DNA from: an uncultured Ruminococcus sp.
GTDB taxonomy: Bacteria; Bacillota; Clostridia; Oscillospirales; CAG-272
NCBI GenBank assembly: GCA_902783755.1
Contig: CACZSC010000035.1
Span: forward strand, 1-9,775
Direction of reading: 5' to 3'
DNA length: 9,775 nucleotides
Below, piece by piece: positions 1-7,498 of this stretch (positions are counted from its first letter, which is position 1; each line of letters starts with the position of its first letter). Below the pieces are notes generated by a model that searched no databases, was not told the DNA's origin, and worked only from the letters and a program-made list of their open reading frames with translations. The translations under genes and the position numbers were made by a program.

Positions 1-504
1 CTGGCCTGGTGCTATGACCGCTATGAAAACGGCTTGTTCGGCGACCAGGTCTACCTGGACCGGATGCCGGGGCTTTTCCCGGGCGTCCGGGAAATCGAAG
101 ACCGGGGCTGCGGTGTCGCTCCCTGGAATGAGGAGCAGTACCGTTTCCTTCCCGAGGGCACCATCCAATGGAACGGGAAACGGATTCCGGTGTATTTCTT
201 CCATTTCCATGGCATCGGTGTCGACTGTGAAGGGGAGCGGATCGTCCTCCGCTGCAAGAAGAAGCATTTCCGCCGCGAGACCATCCGGGAAATGTTTGTC
301 CCTTATGGGAACCTCCTCCGGGAGGTCTATGAGCGGGATCTCGGCCGGAGGGTGTCGAAGGTTGTCGTGAAGAATCCGACCCTCGTCCGCCGCGTCGTCC
401 AGGCGTGCAAGGACCTCCTCCGAAACAATGCACTCGTCCGGAAGGTGTATTTCAAGTATCTGAAAGGCCATACCGGCTATAACAGGAAACAGACACTTTC
501 ATGA
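1..504 (+). CDS. Putative glycosyltransferase, 3' part only (5' end outside window)
   Basis: The reading frame is open from the first base and ends at TGA 502-504, giving 167 visible residues; the true start lies upstream, and the in-frame TTG at 34 is not a convincing start. The visible N-terminal part holds WCYDRYENGLFGDQVYLDR (residues 4-22) followed by a Pro/Gly-rich stretch and APWN near residue 50. I recognise this WCYDR...DQ.YLD...APWN arrangement from a group of poorly characterised bacterial proteins annotated as glycosyltransferases, in which the conserved DQ.YLD segment follows the nucleotide-sugar binding part. The C-terminal third is rich in Arg, Lys and Val and has no membrane segment. 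The stop overlaps the next start in ATGA (501-504), so it is probably translationally coupled to the GT4 gene and acts in the same polysaccharide pathway. Donor and acceptor cannot be inferred. Family assignment is from memory of the motif and is moderately sure. Confidence 0.6.
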   Translation: MAWCYDRYENGLFGDQVYLDRMPGLFPGVREIEDRGCGVAPWNEEQYRFLPEGTIQWNGKRIPVYFFHFHGIGVDCEGERIVLRCKKKHFRRETIREMFVPYGNLLREVYERDLGRRVSKVVVKNPTLVRRVVQACKDLLRNNALVRKVYFKYLKGHTGYNRKQTLS

Positions 505-1574
505 ATCTGTATTTCGGCGTGACCATAGCGCCCTATGCGGTCGATTTCTGCAACGCCCTGCATGAGCGTTTCCATTGCCGCATCTTCCATCGGGAGGTGG
601 ATGTGGCCGGGCTGGCCTTTGATCCGCTCGATGTGGAAAAGGAATGCCGTTTCCCTTTTGAGCGCTATGATTCCGGTCTGGGATGGAGGGCCTTCAGACA
701 GCTCTGGAAACTGGTCCGGGAGGAGCGTCCCGAAGTCGTGTTCACCAGTGAGTTTTCGCTGACAACCATCCGGCTTTGGATGATCAAGTGGCTTTCCCGG
801 GTTCCATTCCAACTTGTGTCGATCTGTGACGACAGCCTGGACATGATTGAAGGGAACGATTTCAGTCGTCGCCACCGTCTGGCCCGGCATTTCGTTCCCC
901 CTCTGACGGATGAGTTGATCCTGGCCAATCCGCCGGCCCGGAAGTGGTATCAGGACCATTTTGGAAAGGGACTGCTGATGCCGATTATTTCGGACGAGAA
1001 CAGGCTGCGTCGCTCCTTTAAGGCGGCGCTGTCCCGCTCTTTGGAACTGTCTGCCCAGGTCAATCCGGAAGGAAAGGCGCTGGTTCTGTTTGTCGGCCGG
1101 CTCATTCCCCTGAAGAATCTGAGCTTCCTGCTGGAGGCGGCGAAAGGCCTGTCGGTGAAGTTGGTTTTTGTCGGAGACGGCCCCGAGGAGCAGGCCTTGC
1201 GAAGGAAGGCGGCCGGGGTGGACATTTTTTTCGCCGGAAGAAAGTCCGGGGAGGATCTCTATGCCTGGTTCAATCTGGCGGATGTTCTGGTCCTTCCGAG
1301 CCTCCAGGAGGCATTTGGAGCCGTAACAGGTGAAGCCTTGTCGGCCGGTTGTCCGGTCATCGTCTCGTCTCGCGCGGGATCCGCCTGCCTAGTCCGGGAA
1401 GGGGAGAATGGCAGTGTCGTTTCTCCGACGGACCTTCCTGCCTGGAAAGAAGCCCTGTCCCGCTGGGCCGTCCCTCACGTCCATGAGGGGATCAGACCCA
1501 GTCTCCTTCCGCTTTCTTTTGAACAGTGTATCAACGATTTAATTCATCAACTACCATGCGAATCAACCGACTGA
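501..1574 (+). CDS. GT4-family glycosyltransferase
   Basis: Encodes a 357-residue cytosolic or membrane-associated GT-B glycosyltransferase, a normal length for the family, expected to move a sugar from a nucleotide donor onto a lipid-linked oligosaccharide. The C-terminal nucleotide-sugar domain is clear: FVGRLIPLKNLSFLLEAA (197-214), FVGDGPE (223-229), then EAFGAVTGEALSAGCPV (270-286), in which Glu270 and Glu278 form the EX7E motif typical of retaining GT4 enzymes. The N-terminal acceptor domain (about 1-180) is divergent and lacks the usual glycine-rich loop at the very start; its first strand reads LYFGVTIAPY. The ATG at 501 overlaps the preceding stop (ATGA), and a purine-rich AGGAAACAGA sits at 484-493, supporting this start. 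The 3' end overlaps the lipoprotein gene by 19 nt. The family call is firm; sugar and linkage are unknown. Confidence 0.9.
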   Translation: MNLYFGVTIAPYAVDFCNALHERFHCRIFHREVDVAGLAFDPLDVEKECRFPFERYDSGLGWRAFRQLWKLVREERPEVVFTSEFSLTTIRLWMIKWLSRVPFQLVSICDDSLDMIEGNDFSRRHRLARHFVPPLTDELILANPPARKWYQDHFGKGLLMPIISDENRLRRSFKAALSRSLELSAQVNPEGKALVLFVGRLIPLKNLSFLLEAAKGLSVKLVFVGDGPEEQALRRKAAGVDIFFAGRKSGEDLYAWFNLADVLVLPSLQEAFGAVTGEALSAGCPVIVSSRAGSACLVREGENGSVVSPTDLPAWKEALSRWAVPHVHEGIRPSLLPLSFEQCINDLIHQLPCESTD

Positions 1575-2437
1575 TCCTGCCAGCCATCGTTATGATGTCC
1601 TTCGGCTGTTCCCCCGCTCATCAGCAGGATGCCACTCCCTCGCAGGAGCAGGATTCCGCTCCCTCCACCTTGAAGGTCCTCGCCATCGGGAACAGTTTTT
1701 CCTCGGATGCCGTGGACTACAATCTGTATGACTTGTTCAAGAGCGGAGGGCGTTCGATTCTGATTGGGAATCTGAATGCAACCGGCAGTTCGCTGGAAGA
1801 TCATTGGAACCGGGCGGAAGGAAAGAAGGCGGAATATACCTATATCAAGATTGTTGAAGGAAAGAGAACGATCACAGAGGGGAACGTCCTGGACGATATC
1901 CTGTCGGATGAAGCCTGGGACATTGTTACAATCCAGCAGGCGAGCGCCAAGTCGGCCGACAAGTCGTCATATATGCCGTTTGCGCAGAATCTGAAGCAGT
2001 TCGTCACAGCAAAGACCCATGCTGAAGTTGCTTTCCATCAGACCTGGGCCTATCCTGGCTCCGCCTTTGAGAATGAACCGGACAACAGTCAGGAACTGAT
2101 GTATCAGCGGATTGTCGCCGCGGTGGAGGAAACGGCCCGCTCATGCGGCATCAGCCGGATCATCCCGACCGGAACGGCTGTTCAGAATGCGCGTACTTCT
2201 TATCTGGGCGATCATCTGAATCGGGATGGGCTTCATCTGGAATTGGATTATGGCCGCTATCTGGCCGCCTGTGTCTGGTTCGAGACGCTCAGCGGAAATA
2301 GTGTTGTCGGGAATGCTTATTTCCCGGATTCCATCACAAAAGAACTCGCGACTCTCTGTCAGACAGCCGCCCATCTGGCCTGCCTGAAGCGGGATGCGGT
2401 CACCCCCATGACGGATTTTCAAAACAAGCCGGAATGA
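1556..2437 (+). CDS. DUF4886/SGNH-hydrolase-like lipoprotein
   Basis: Encodes a 293-residue exported protein. The ATG at 1556 is preferred over the in-frame GTG at 1526 because it opens directly into a lipoprotein signal: MRINRLILPAIVMMSFGC, with Cys18 as the likely lipidation site, followed by a flexible Gln/Ser/Pro/Asp-rich linker to about residue 38. The mature domain has SGNH-like blocks: AIGNSFS (43-49, candidate nucleophile Ser47), ATGSS (75-79), TIQQAS (125-130) and DGLHL (224-228, candidate Asp224/His227 pair). The IQQAS version of the third block fits the DUF4886 group rather than classical GDSL lipases. Enzymes of this fold are often esterases or acetyl-transfer enzymes acting on carbohydrates, so removal or handling of acyl groups on the polysaccharide is a reasonable inference, not shown. 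It starts 19 nt inside the GT4 gene and ends in an ATGA overlap with the beta-helix gene, placing it firmly in the operon. Confidence 0.8.
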   Translation: MRINRLILPAIVMMSFGCSPAHQQDATPSQEQDSAPSTLKVLAIGNSFSSDAVDYNLYDLFKSGGRSILIGNLNATGSSLEDHWNRAEGKKAEYTYIKIVEGKRTITEGNVLDDILSDEAWDIVTIQQASAKSADKSSYMPFAQNLKQFVTAKTHAEVAFHQTWAYPGSAFENEPDNSQELMYQRIVAAVEETARSCGISRIIPTGTAVQNARTSYLGDHLNRDGLHLELDYGRYLAACVWFETLSGNSVVGNAYFPDSITKELATLCQTAAHLACLKRDAVTPMTDFQNKPE

Positions 2438-3918
2438 GAAAACTGATTGTCAGTCTGATTGCTACTCTTCTGTGGGTGTCTCTCTCCGGGGAGACGCTGC
2501 ACCTGCGTGTCACTTCTCAGAACGATTTTGACAGGCTCGACTCCATGCTTGGGAAAGCGATAGGAGGGGCGGCCGATACGGTGGAAATCCGTCTCGGTGC
2601 CGGGTGCTACTTTTTCCGGGAACGGCACTTGAATCTGGAGGGTCTGGACGCCCCTGGCAAGCACGTCAGGATCATCGGGGAAGACGCTGTCATTTATCCC
2701 GCCCTTGACCGGTCTTCTTTCGTGCCGGACGCGACGCATTTCCTCCCGGAAGGTGATACCATGCGTGTATTCTCTCCTCCGGCCCCTATCCGGCATGCTT
2801 CTTTTCTGGTATGGGTCGTGGACCGGAAAGAAAAGATTTGCCGCATCCGGGTGGACGAGGAGTTGGACAGTGTGGCGTTGAAAGGAGGTTATATCTATTT
2901 GACTCAGTGGTTCCGGGGTAGATCCTATCCGGTCGTCGGCATCAAGGGCCGCCACGTGTATTTCAAGGCAGAAGATCTGAAGCAGCAGCGTTTTCTGTAT
3001 AGCGTCAATACGGACTGGACTTTTTCGATGCAGTATCCCCGCTACCGTCTGATCAATTGCAAAGGGGAATATGCCAAGGCGCGACAAGCGGCGGCCTGTA
3101 CCTTTCTATCCCTGCACGATGCCTGTCTGGACAGTTTCCAGATAGAGGGCATCCGCTTTGTCGGCAACCGACGACTATCCGAGGCGCCGGACGACGCTTT
3201 GTTCCAGTTGACAGGGACGCGTGCTACAGTCCATGTGAGCCGCTGCCGTTTTGAATGGATCCAGTCGGATTGTTTCCTGGCGCATGATATGACGGGACTG
3301 ACGGTCCGGGACTGCCTGTTTTCCCATTGTGGGCGTCGTTGCGTATTCGCCGGTCACAATACGGCGGATGTCCATCTGCTCTGCAACCGGGTAGCTGTGT
3401 CCGGAACCGGTGGCGCGAATGTCAATGCCTTCGAGAGTTATGGCCGCCATTTCCGGATCAGCGGTAACGATATCTCCGATTTTGGCTATGGGGCCATCCG
3501 TACCGACATCCATTATACGACAGACAAGCCATACGAGGTGTCCGGCGTCATCGACCACAATCATATCTATCAGACGCCGGCCTATTTTGCGGCGGCACCT
3601 GATGAGCTCCTGATGGACTCGGGCGCCATTTATGTTTCCACGAGAAATGATTCGGTCGTCGTACGGAACAATCTCATCCACCATATCAATGGACCGACCT
3701 ATAACCGGGGCATTTTCGCCGACGACGGTACTTCTCATCTCACGGTTCGGGATAACTGTCTTTTCGCGATTCCGAACCATTACGCCATCGACATTGACAC
3801 GCGCTCGGCTTGGAAGATGCGGCATCGTCGCGACCGCAAGGTGGATTCTGTCCATGAAGACATTGTCGTCGAGGGTAACCAGGTGGACGGCAAGGTTCGT
3901 ATTCCCAAAAAGAGATAG
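2434..3918 (+). CDS. Secreted right-handed parallel beta-helix protein
   Basis: Encodes 494 residues beginning with a probable Sec signal (about 1-19; basic MRK, then a hydrophobic stretch ending LSGE), so it is probably periplasmic or surface-located. Residues 20-90 resemble the opening cap of pectate-lyase-like helices (VEIRLGAGCYFF, then VRIIGEDAVIYPA). From about 225 to 485 come repeated rungs such as FQIEGIRFVGN, VHVSRCRFEWI, LTVRDCLFSHC, FRISGNDISDFG, VVVRNNLIHHING, LTVRDNCLFAIPN and IVVEGNQVDG. This is the pattern of the Pfam beta-helix clan, which includes polysaccharide lyases, epimerases and tailspike-like hydrolases. Possible catalytic groups, such as His/Asp/Arg around 355-365 and 415-430, cannot be assigned by eye. 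It is coupled by ATGA to the lipoprotein gene and followed 3 nt later by the GT2 gene. A role in cutting or modifying the polymer made by this locus is inferred; a purely binding role is also possible. Confidence 0.8.
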   Translation: MRKLIVSLIATLLWVSLSGETLHLRVTSQNDFDRLDSMLGKAIGGAADTVEIRLGAGCYFFRERHLNLEGLDAPGKHVRIIGEDAVIYPALDRSSFVPDATHFLPEGDTMRVFSPPAPIRHASFLVWVVDRKEKICRIRVDEELDSVALKGGYIYLTQWFRGRSYPVVGIKGRHVYFKAEDLKQQRFLYSVNTDWTFSMQYPRYRLINCKGEYAKARQAAACTFLSLHDACLDSFQIEGIRFVGNRRLSEAPDDALFQLTGTRATVHVSRCRFEWIQSDCFLAHDMTGLTVRDCLFSHCGRRCVFAGHNTADVHLLCNRVAVSGTGGANVNAFESYGRHFRISGNDISDFGYGAIRTDIHYTTDKPYEVSGVIDHNHIYQTPAYFAAAPDELLMDSGAIYVSTRNDSVVVRNNLIHHINGPTYNRGIFADDGTSHLTVRDNCLFAIPNHYAIDIDTRSAWKMRHRRDRKVDSVHEDIVVEGNQVDGKVRIPKKR

Positions 3919-3921
3919 CAG

Positions 3922-4782
3922 ATGTTAGGCATCGTCATCGTCAATTACCGCAATTATCCGCTAACGGAGAAGTATATCACCGAGGAACTTCCCAAAATCC
4001 GGATACCTTACAAAGCCGTCGTCGTAGATAATGGAGCGACCGCTCAGGAATCGGCCGCACTGGAGCAGAAGACAGGTGTAAAGGCCATCCCGCATTCCAA
4101 CGAGGGCTTTGCCATCGGCAACAATGTGGGACTGATGTATCTGGTCAACCATTTCGACATCGACTACGTGCTCTTTTCCAACACAGACATCCACTTCCAG
4201 TCCGAGAACACGGTCGAGCGGATGATTGAAAAGATGGCATCGGATGAAGGAATCGGCATCCTGGGGCCCCAGATTATCGGTCTGGACGGCCAGCGGCAGT
4301 CTCCGGAACCCTATATCGGGATGTGGGACCGTTATGTGCTCGTCTATCTGGCGACTCCGTTCATGCTACCAGAAGCGAAGCGGAAACGCTTCTACCTGAA
4401 TTATGCCACGGAGGCGCAGGAAGGCTTCCACTACAAACTGATGGGTTCGTTTTTCCTCTGCCGCGCCAAGGACCTGCTGCTGATTGACGGCTTCGACCCG
4501 AATACCTTCCTCTATGCAGAGGAAATGATCCTTTCCGAACGGATGAAAACCATCGGGAAGCGTGCTTATTTCTATCCGGAAGTGACGGTTGTCCATGAGC
4601 ACGGTGCAACCATCAATTCCCGCCTCAGCGAAAAAAAGCGGGCCATCAGCCAATGGGAGAGTGATTCCTATTATTACCGGCAGTACAAAGGTTATTCCCG
4701 CCTGTCCTGCCTGGTGGTCGGATTCTTCTTCCGTTTCCATCTCTTCATCCAGTTGTTGAAAATCAGATCCCCCAAAATATGA
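3922..4782 (+). CDS. GT2-family glycosyltransferase (rhamnosyltransferase-like)
   Basis: Encodes a 286-residue GT-A inverting glycosyltransferase. The N-terminus is classical: GIVIVNYRN (3-11), VVVDNGAT (33-40, Asp36 expected to contact the nucleotide), NEGFAIGNNVGL (60-71), then LFSNTD (84-89), the DXD-equivalent metal-binding site. Later come MGSFFLCRAKDLLLIDGFD (174-192), the acidic FLYAEEMILSERMKTIG segment (196-212) expected to hold the catalytic acid around Glu200/Glu201, and VVHEHGAT (223-230). This order matches the WbbL-like branch often annotated as rhamnosyltransferases, but the sugar cannot be fixed from sequence. The C-terminal tail has a hydrophobic patch (about 261-280) that could dock to the membrane. 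It starts 3 nt after the preceding TAG, behind an A/G-rich stretch (AAAAAGAGA), and ends in an ATGA overlap with the next gene. Confidence 0.88.
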   Translation: MLGIVIVNYRNYPLTEKYITEELPKIRIPYKAVVVDNGATAQESAALEQKTGVKAIPHSNEGFAIGNNVGLMYLVNHFDIDYVLFSNTDIHFQSENTVERMIEKMASDEGIGILGPQIIGLDGQRQSPEPYIGMWDRYVLVYLATPFMLPEAKRKRFYLNYATEAQEGFHYKLMGSFFLCRAKDLLLIDGFDPNTFLYAEEMILSERMKTIGKRAYFYPEVTVVHEHGATINSRLSEKKRAISQWESDSYYYRQYKGYSRLSCLVVGFFFRFHLFIQLLKIRSPKI

Positions 4783-5600
4783 GAATGGACATCATACCGT
4801 ATGCCGGTCTGTGCAACCGGATGCGGGTTATGGCATCAGGATATGCCTGTGCCCGGGAACTTGGCTATTCTGCGCGGGTCCATTGGACCTGGTCCCTGGC
4901 GGAATGCCGGGCGAAATTCCAGGACTTGTTCGAACTGCCGTCTCTACCGGAGTTGGAAATCGTGGAGACAAACAGCCTTCTGTACCATCCGGACAACCAC
5001 CTCAACCTGCACCTTCCGTCGCTGCTGCGTTCTGTCGCCTTCAAACGTGTGGTCAAGGACTACAATTTCCGGGATGCCGAGTGCCGGCAGAGCCTCTCTT
5101 CCCACTTGAAGCAGCAGCAGATCAGCGGGGATTTCGCCTTGTGCTCGATGCACCAGTGCGGGCCGAATTATCCCTTGAAAGAAATCTTCCGTCCCCGTGC
5201 GGAGATTCTCAGGGAAATTGACGCCCTCGTTCCGGAGGAATCTGCAACGGATATGGTCGGGGTTCATATCCGGCGTACCGACCATGCCATTGCTATCAAG
5301 TATGCGTCCATCGAAGCCTACGCAACAGCCATGCAGGAGGAATTGGAGAGGAATCCCTCCTGCCGCTTTTTTCTGGCTACCGACGATGCGTCTGTCAAGG
5401 ACGAACTGACCCGTCGCTTTGGAAAGGAACGCCTGGTCACAGCGCAACTGGTCCTGCGGCGGGATGCGCGCGATGGTATGGTCGGTGCTGTCATCGACCT
5501 TTTCTCCCTAAGCCGTACGGGCAGGATTATCGGCAGTTTCCGCTCCTCTTATTCCGAAATTGCCGCGGAGCTGGGAAATAGCCCCATCAGATTGCCGTAG
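4779..5600 (+). CDS. Fucosyltransferase-like GT-B glycosyltransferase
   Basis: Encodes 273 residues. Three features recall the alpha-1,2/alpha-1,6/O-fucosyltransferase superfamily: an N-terminal Gly/Asn/Arg loop, GLCNRMRVMASGYACARELG (10-29); VGVHIRRTD (160-168), matching the HxRRxD peptide that binds GDP-fucose in NodZ/FUT8-like enzymes; and a C-terminal GSFRSSYSEIAAELG (252-266), equivalent to the SxFS/A motif. FLATDD (198-203) is also usual in this group. A likely role is transfer of fucose or a related deoxysugar from a GDP donor onto the repeat unit, but the GDP-sugar preference is inference and no fucose pathway genes are in the window. ATG 4779 overlaps the GT2 stop (ATGA); an in-frame ATG two codons on (4785) is an alternative start. 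It is the last rightward gene, and its 3' end overlaps the oppositely oriented TIM-barrel gene by 14 nt. Confidence 0.7.
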   Translation: MRMDIIPYAGLCNRMRVMASGYACARELGYSARVHWTWSLAECRAKFQDLFELPSLPELEIVETNSLLYHPDNHLNLHLPSLLRSVAFKRVVKDYNFRDAECRQSLSSHLKQQQISGDFALCSMHQCGPNYPLKEIFRPRAEILREIDALVPEESATDMVGVHIRRTDHAIAIKYASIEAYATAMQEELERNPSCRFFLATDDASVKDELTRRFGKERLVTAQLVLRRDARDGMVGAVIDLFSLSRTGRIIGSFRSSYSEIAAELGNSPIRLP

Positions 5601-6468
5601 AATGTGTGCGGAATCCTTGTTCAATCAAATCCTTCGTTTGCTGAATATGGGCACGTGAAGAAGCTCCGAACAGCACGGACTCGATTTTCGGGAAACGCGT
5701 GACATATTCGATGGCTTCATCAGGCTTCAAGGCTCCCGCCGCAAGCACTTGCATGGCCATCGGGCGGAATTCCCGGTCTGATTGCAGGTACTGTTCATAT
5801 TCCTGGATGCTTCCGCTCATCCTGAACCCGATTTTGTTGATGGACGAACAAATAATCGGGTTTTTCAGTCCAATCCTTTCACACAAATCCACCAACCGGG
5901 GCAGGTTCATGGTAATAAAGCCCGGTTCGGCGTTGTATTTCTTTCGAATGTACTCGGCATAGTGCAGAAAAAGCTCATCAGTCTGAAGGCCGAGCATCAA
6001 ATCCACGACAACATTCTGCAGGAAGATGACGGGGGTGTTCATTCCGGCAAACGCCTTCATCTCCGCATCGATCAGCAGTTCCATCAAGGCGGGATAGTCT
6101 TTCTTCAAAAAGGCGATGCCCGCCTTTCCCGTGACGGAGAAAATGTTCCCCGGAATAAAGCGCTGGGCCGCCCCCAGTATGCCTAATTCCGTAACGGCAT
6201 TGGCATATTTATGGGCATAAGGCATGCAGGGAAAGAAATTGAAATTCCCGTAACGCTCAGGCCTTTTCCGCATGTGGTCGCAGATGTTGGTAATCCGGTC
6301 GTAGGTTGTACACATAAAAGTCCGGATCCCGCAGTCGATGGCGCTGTCCAGTACATCAATGATGGCCTTGTCCTCCTTGAAGCGGATGGCTTGTGCGCGC
6401 GAGCGTTCGTCTGAAAGGTGGTTGACTGCGAAAAAGGGATTGTCTCCCAGGATTACTCTGTCCATCAT
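5587..6468 (-). CDS. Aldo/keto-reductase-like TIM-barrel protein of unknown function
   Basis: Encodes 293 residues with no signal peptide or membrane segment, so it is cytosolic. I do not recognise a named family. The alternating strand/helix pattern suggests a TIM barrel: VILGDNPFF (5-13), RTFMCTTYDR (49-58), NFNFFPCMPYAHK (75-87), TPVIFLQNVVVD (145-156), GFITMN (183-188), NPIICSSINKIGF (203-215), AMQVLAAGAL (238-247) and ESVLFGASS (263-271). The opening, the Tyr in TTYD and the closing FGASS...I followed by a helix resemble aldo/keto reductases, but the usual DTA..YG signature reads CTTYDR and the standard Asp/Tyr/Lys/His tetrad cannot be placed confidently. It may be a reductase, isomerase, aldolase-like or other sugar enzyme. 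Its start overlaps the stop of the Gfo/Idh/MocA gene in ATGA (6465-6468), pointing to joint action. Two adjacent ATGs are possible starts. The 3' end overlaps the convergent gene by 14 nt. Confidence 0.65.
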   Translation of the reverse strand: MMDRVILGDNPFFAVNHLSDERSRAQAIRFKEDKAIIDVLDSAIDCGIRTFMCTTYDRITNICDHMRKRPERYGNFNFFPCMPYAHKYANAVTELGILGAAQRFIPGNIFSVTGKAGIAFLKKDYPALMELLIDAEMKAFAGMNTPVIFLQNVVVDLMLGLQTDELFLHYAEYIRKKYNAEPGFITMNLPRLVDLCERIGLKNPIICSSINKIGFRMSGSIQEYEQYLQSDREFRPMAMQVLAAGALKPDEAIEYVTRFPKIESVLFGASSRAHIQQTKDLIEQGFRTHSTAI

Positions 6469-7493
6469 AGCTGCTGTGTTTGCGATCCGACTTCTTCTAT
6501 CATTTTGATAATCTCATCCGTCCGGAAAGCGCTGGCGAAAGAATTCCGCTCATCGACCTTTCCGCTTCGGATTCCTTCCAGGAAAGCGGCTGTCTCCGCT
6601 GTGTATTCTTCTCCCCTCAAGTTGAAATCGACCATGTCGGTCAACTCCGTAATATAGCGGAAGTTCCATCCTTTTTCCAGTCCGAATTCCGGATTGTCTT
6701 CCCGGAGGTATATTTTCAGCGTCGTTGCGTCTGCTTCCAGCTTCCCACGGTCTCCTTCGATTTTCAGGGAGGTGGTCATCTTGCGGACGGTATCGTCGCT
6801 CCAGTTGACGGCAAGCTGTCCCCTCAGTCCGTTTTCCAGCTGAAGTGAGGCATAAACCGCATCTTCGACGCCGGAGCTGAAGATACTGGGCATGCTTACG
6901 CCCGCGCAGCCCTTGATCGGACTGTCACAGACATAATCGATCAGGTTCAATACATGGGCGGCATAATCTTCAATACATCCGCCACCGGTCTTCTTGTCAG
7001 AACGCCAGGTGCCTCCCTTCTTTCGCATCACCACGGGACCATATGCTTCACCCATAAAATGGAAGGGTGTTCCGATGATTCCTTTCTTCAGGAGGCGCTT
7101 CATCTCGTTGAAGGTTCCGATATAGCGGTTGTGATAGCCTACCTGGTTGACCAGGCGCTTTTCTTGGGAGAGCGCGACCATTTCCCGTCCTTGCTCCAAG
7201 GTCAGCGCAAAGGGTTTTTCACAGAAAACATGGCAGCCCTTCTTCAGTGCGTACATGACCATGTCATAGTGGAACTTGGTCGGGGTGACGACATAGACAC
7301 AGTCAGGGGCGACCTGGTCGATCATTTTCTTGTAATCCGAAAAAAACGGGATCCGGGTCATCTTTTTGAACCCGCTTTCCATCAGTGAATCAGCATCGCA
7401 TACAGCAACCAGTTCTACATCGGGAAGCCCGCCCAGAATGGCGGCGTGGCTGATTCCCATCTTTCCCAGTCCAATGACAGCAGCTTTTATCAT
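6465..7493 (-). CDS. Gfo/Idh/MocA-family NAD(P)-dependent sugar oxidoreductase
   Basis: Encodes 342 residues, the usual length. The N-terminal Rossmann domain shows AAVIGLGKMG (4-13, GxGxxG), an acidic residue after the second strand (VAVCDAD, 29-35), and CEKPFAL (91-97), the EKP motif whose Lys93 is expected to lie in the active site. The C-terminal domain has GGGCIEDYAAHVLNLIDYV (170-188), giving the Asp176/His180 DxxxH pair seen in catalytically competent members. It therefore probably oxidises or reduces a hydroxyl or keto group of a sugar or nucleotide sugar using NAD(P). Members in polysaccharide loci often act as C3 dehydrogenases on UDP-amino sugars, but this protein cannot be assigned to that group by eye. 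It begins 5 nt after the GT26 gene stop and ends in ATGA with the TIM-barrel gene, so the pair probably works on the same precursor. Confidence 0.88.
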   Translation of the reverse strand: MIKAAVIGLGKMGISHAAILGGLPDVELVAVCDADSLMESGFKKMTRIPFFSDYKKMIDQVAPDCVYVVTPTKFHYDMVMYALKKGCHVFCEKPFALTLEQGREMVALSQEKRLVNQVGYHNRYIGTFNEMKRLLKKGIIGTPFHFMGEAYGPVVMRKKGGTWRSDKKTGGGCIEDYAAHVLNLIDYVCDSPIKGCAGVSMPSIFSSGVEDAVYASLQLENGLRGQLAVNWSDDTVRKMTTSLKIEGDRGKLEADATTLKIYLREDNPEFGLEKGWNFRYITELTDMVDFNLRGEEYTAETAAFLEGIRSGKVDERNSFASAFRTDEIIKMIEEVGSQTQQL

Positions 7494-7498
7494 AATCG

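Noticed and set aside
1526..1555. GTG start at 1526 for the lipoprotein gene
   Set aside because: It would add ten polar residues before the basic/hydrophobic signal peptide; the ATG at 1556 gives a normal lipoprotein signal.
2419..3855. Two long open frames on the minus strand (2419-3087 and 3175-3855) opposite the beta-helix gene
   Set aside because: They lie wholly antisense to a well-supported gene, have Arg/Ile/Asp-rich low-plausibility protein sequences, and are explained by codon bias of the sense gene.
5574..5585. Possible hairpin GGGAAATAGCCC near the convergent junction as a terminator
   Set aside because: The stem is only 3 bp and no T-run follows on either strand.
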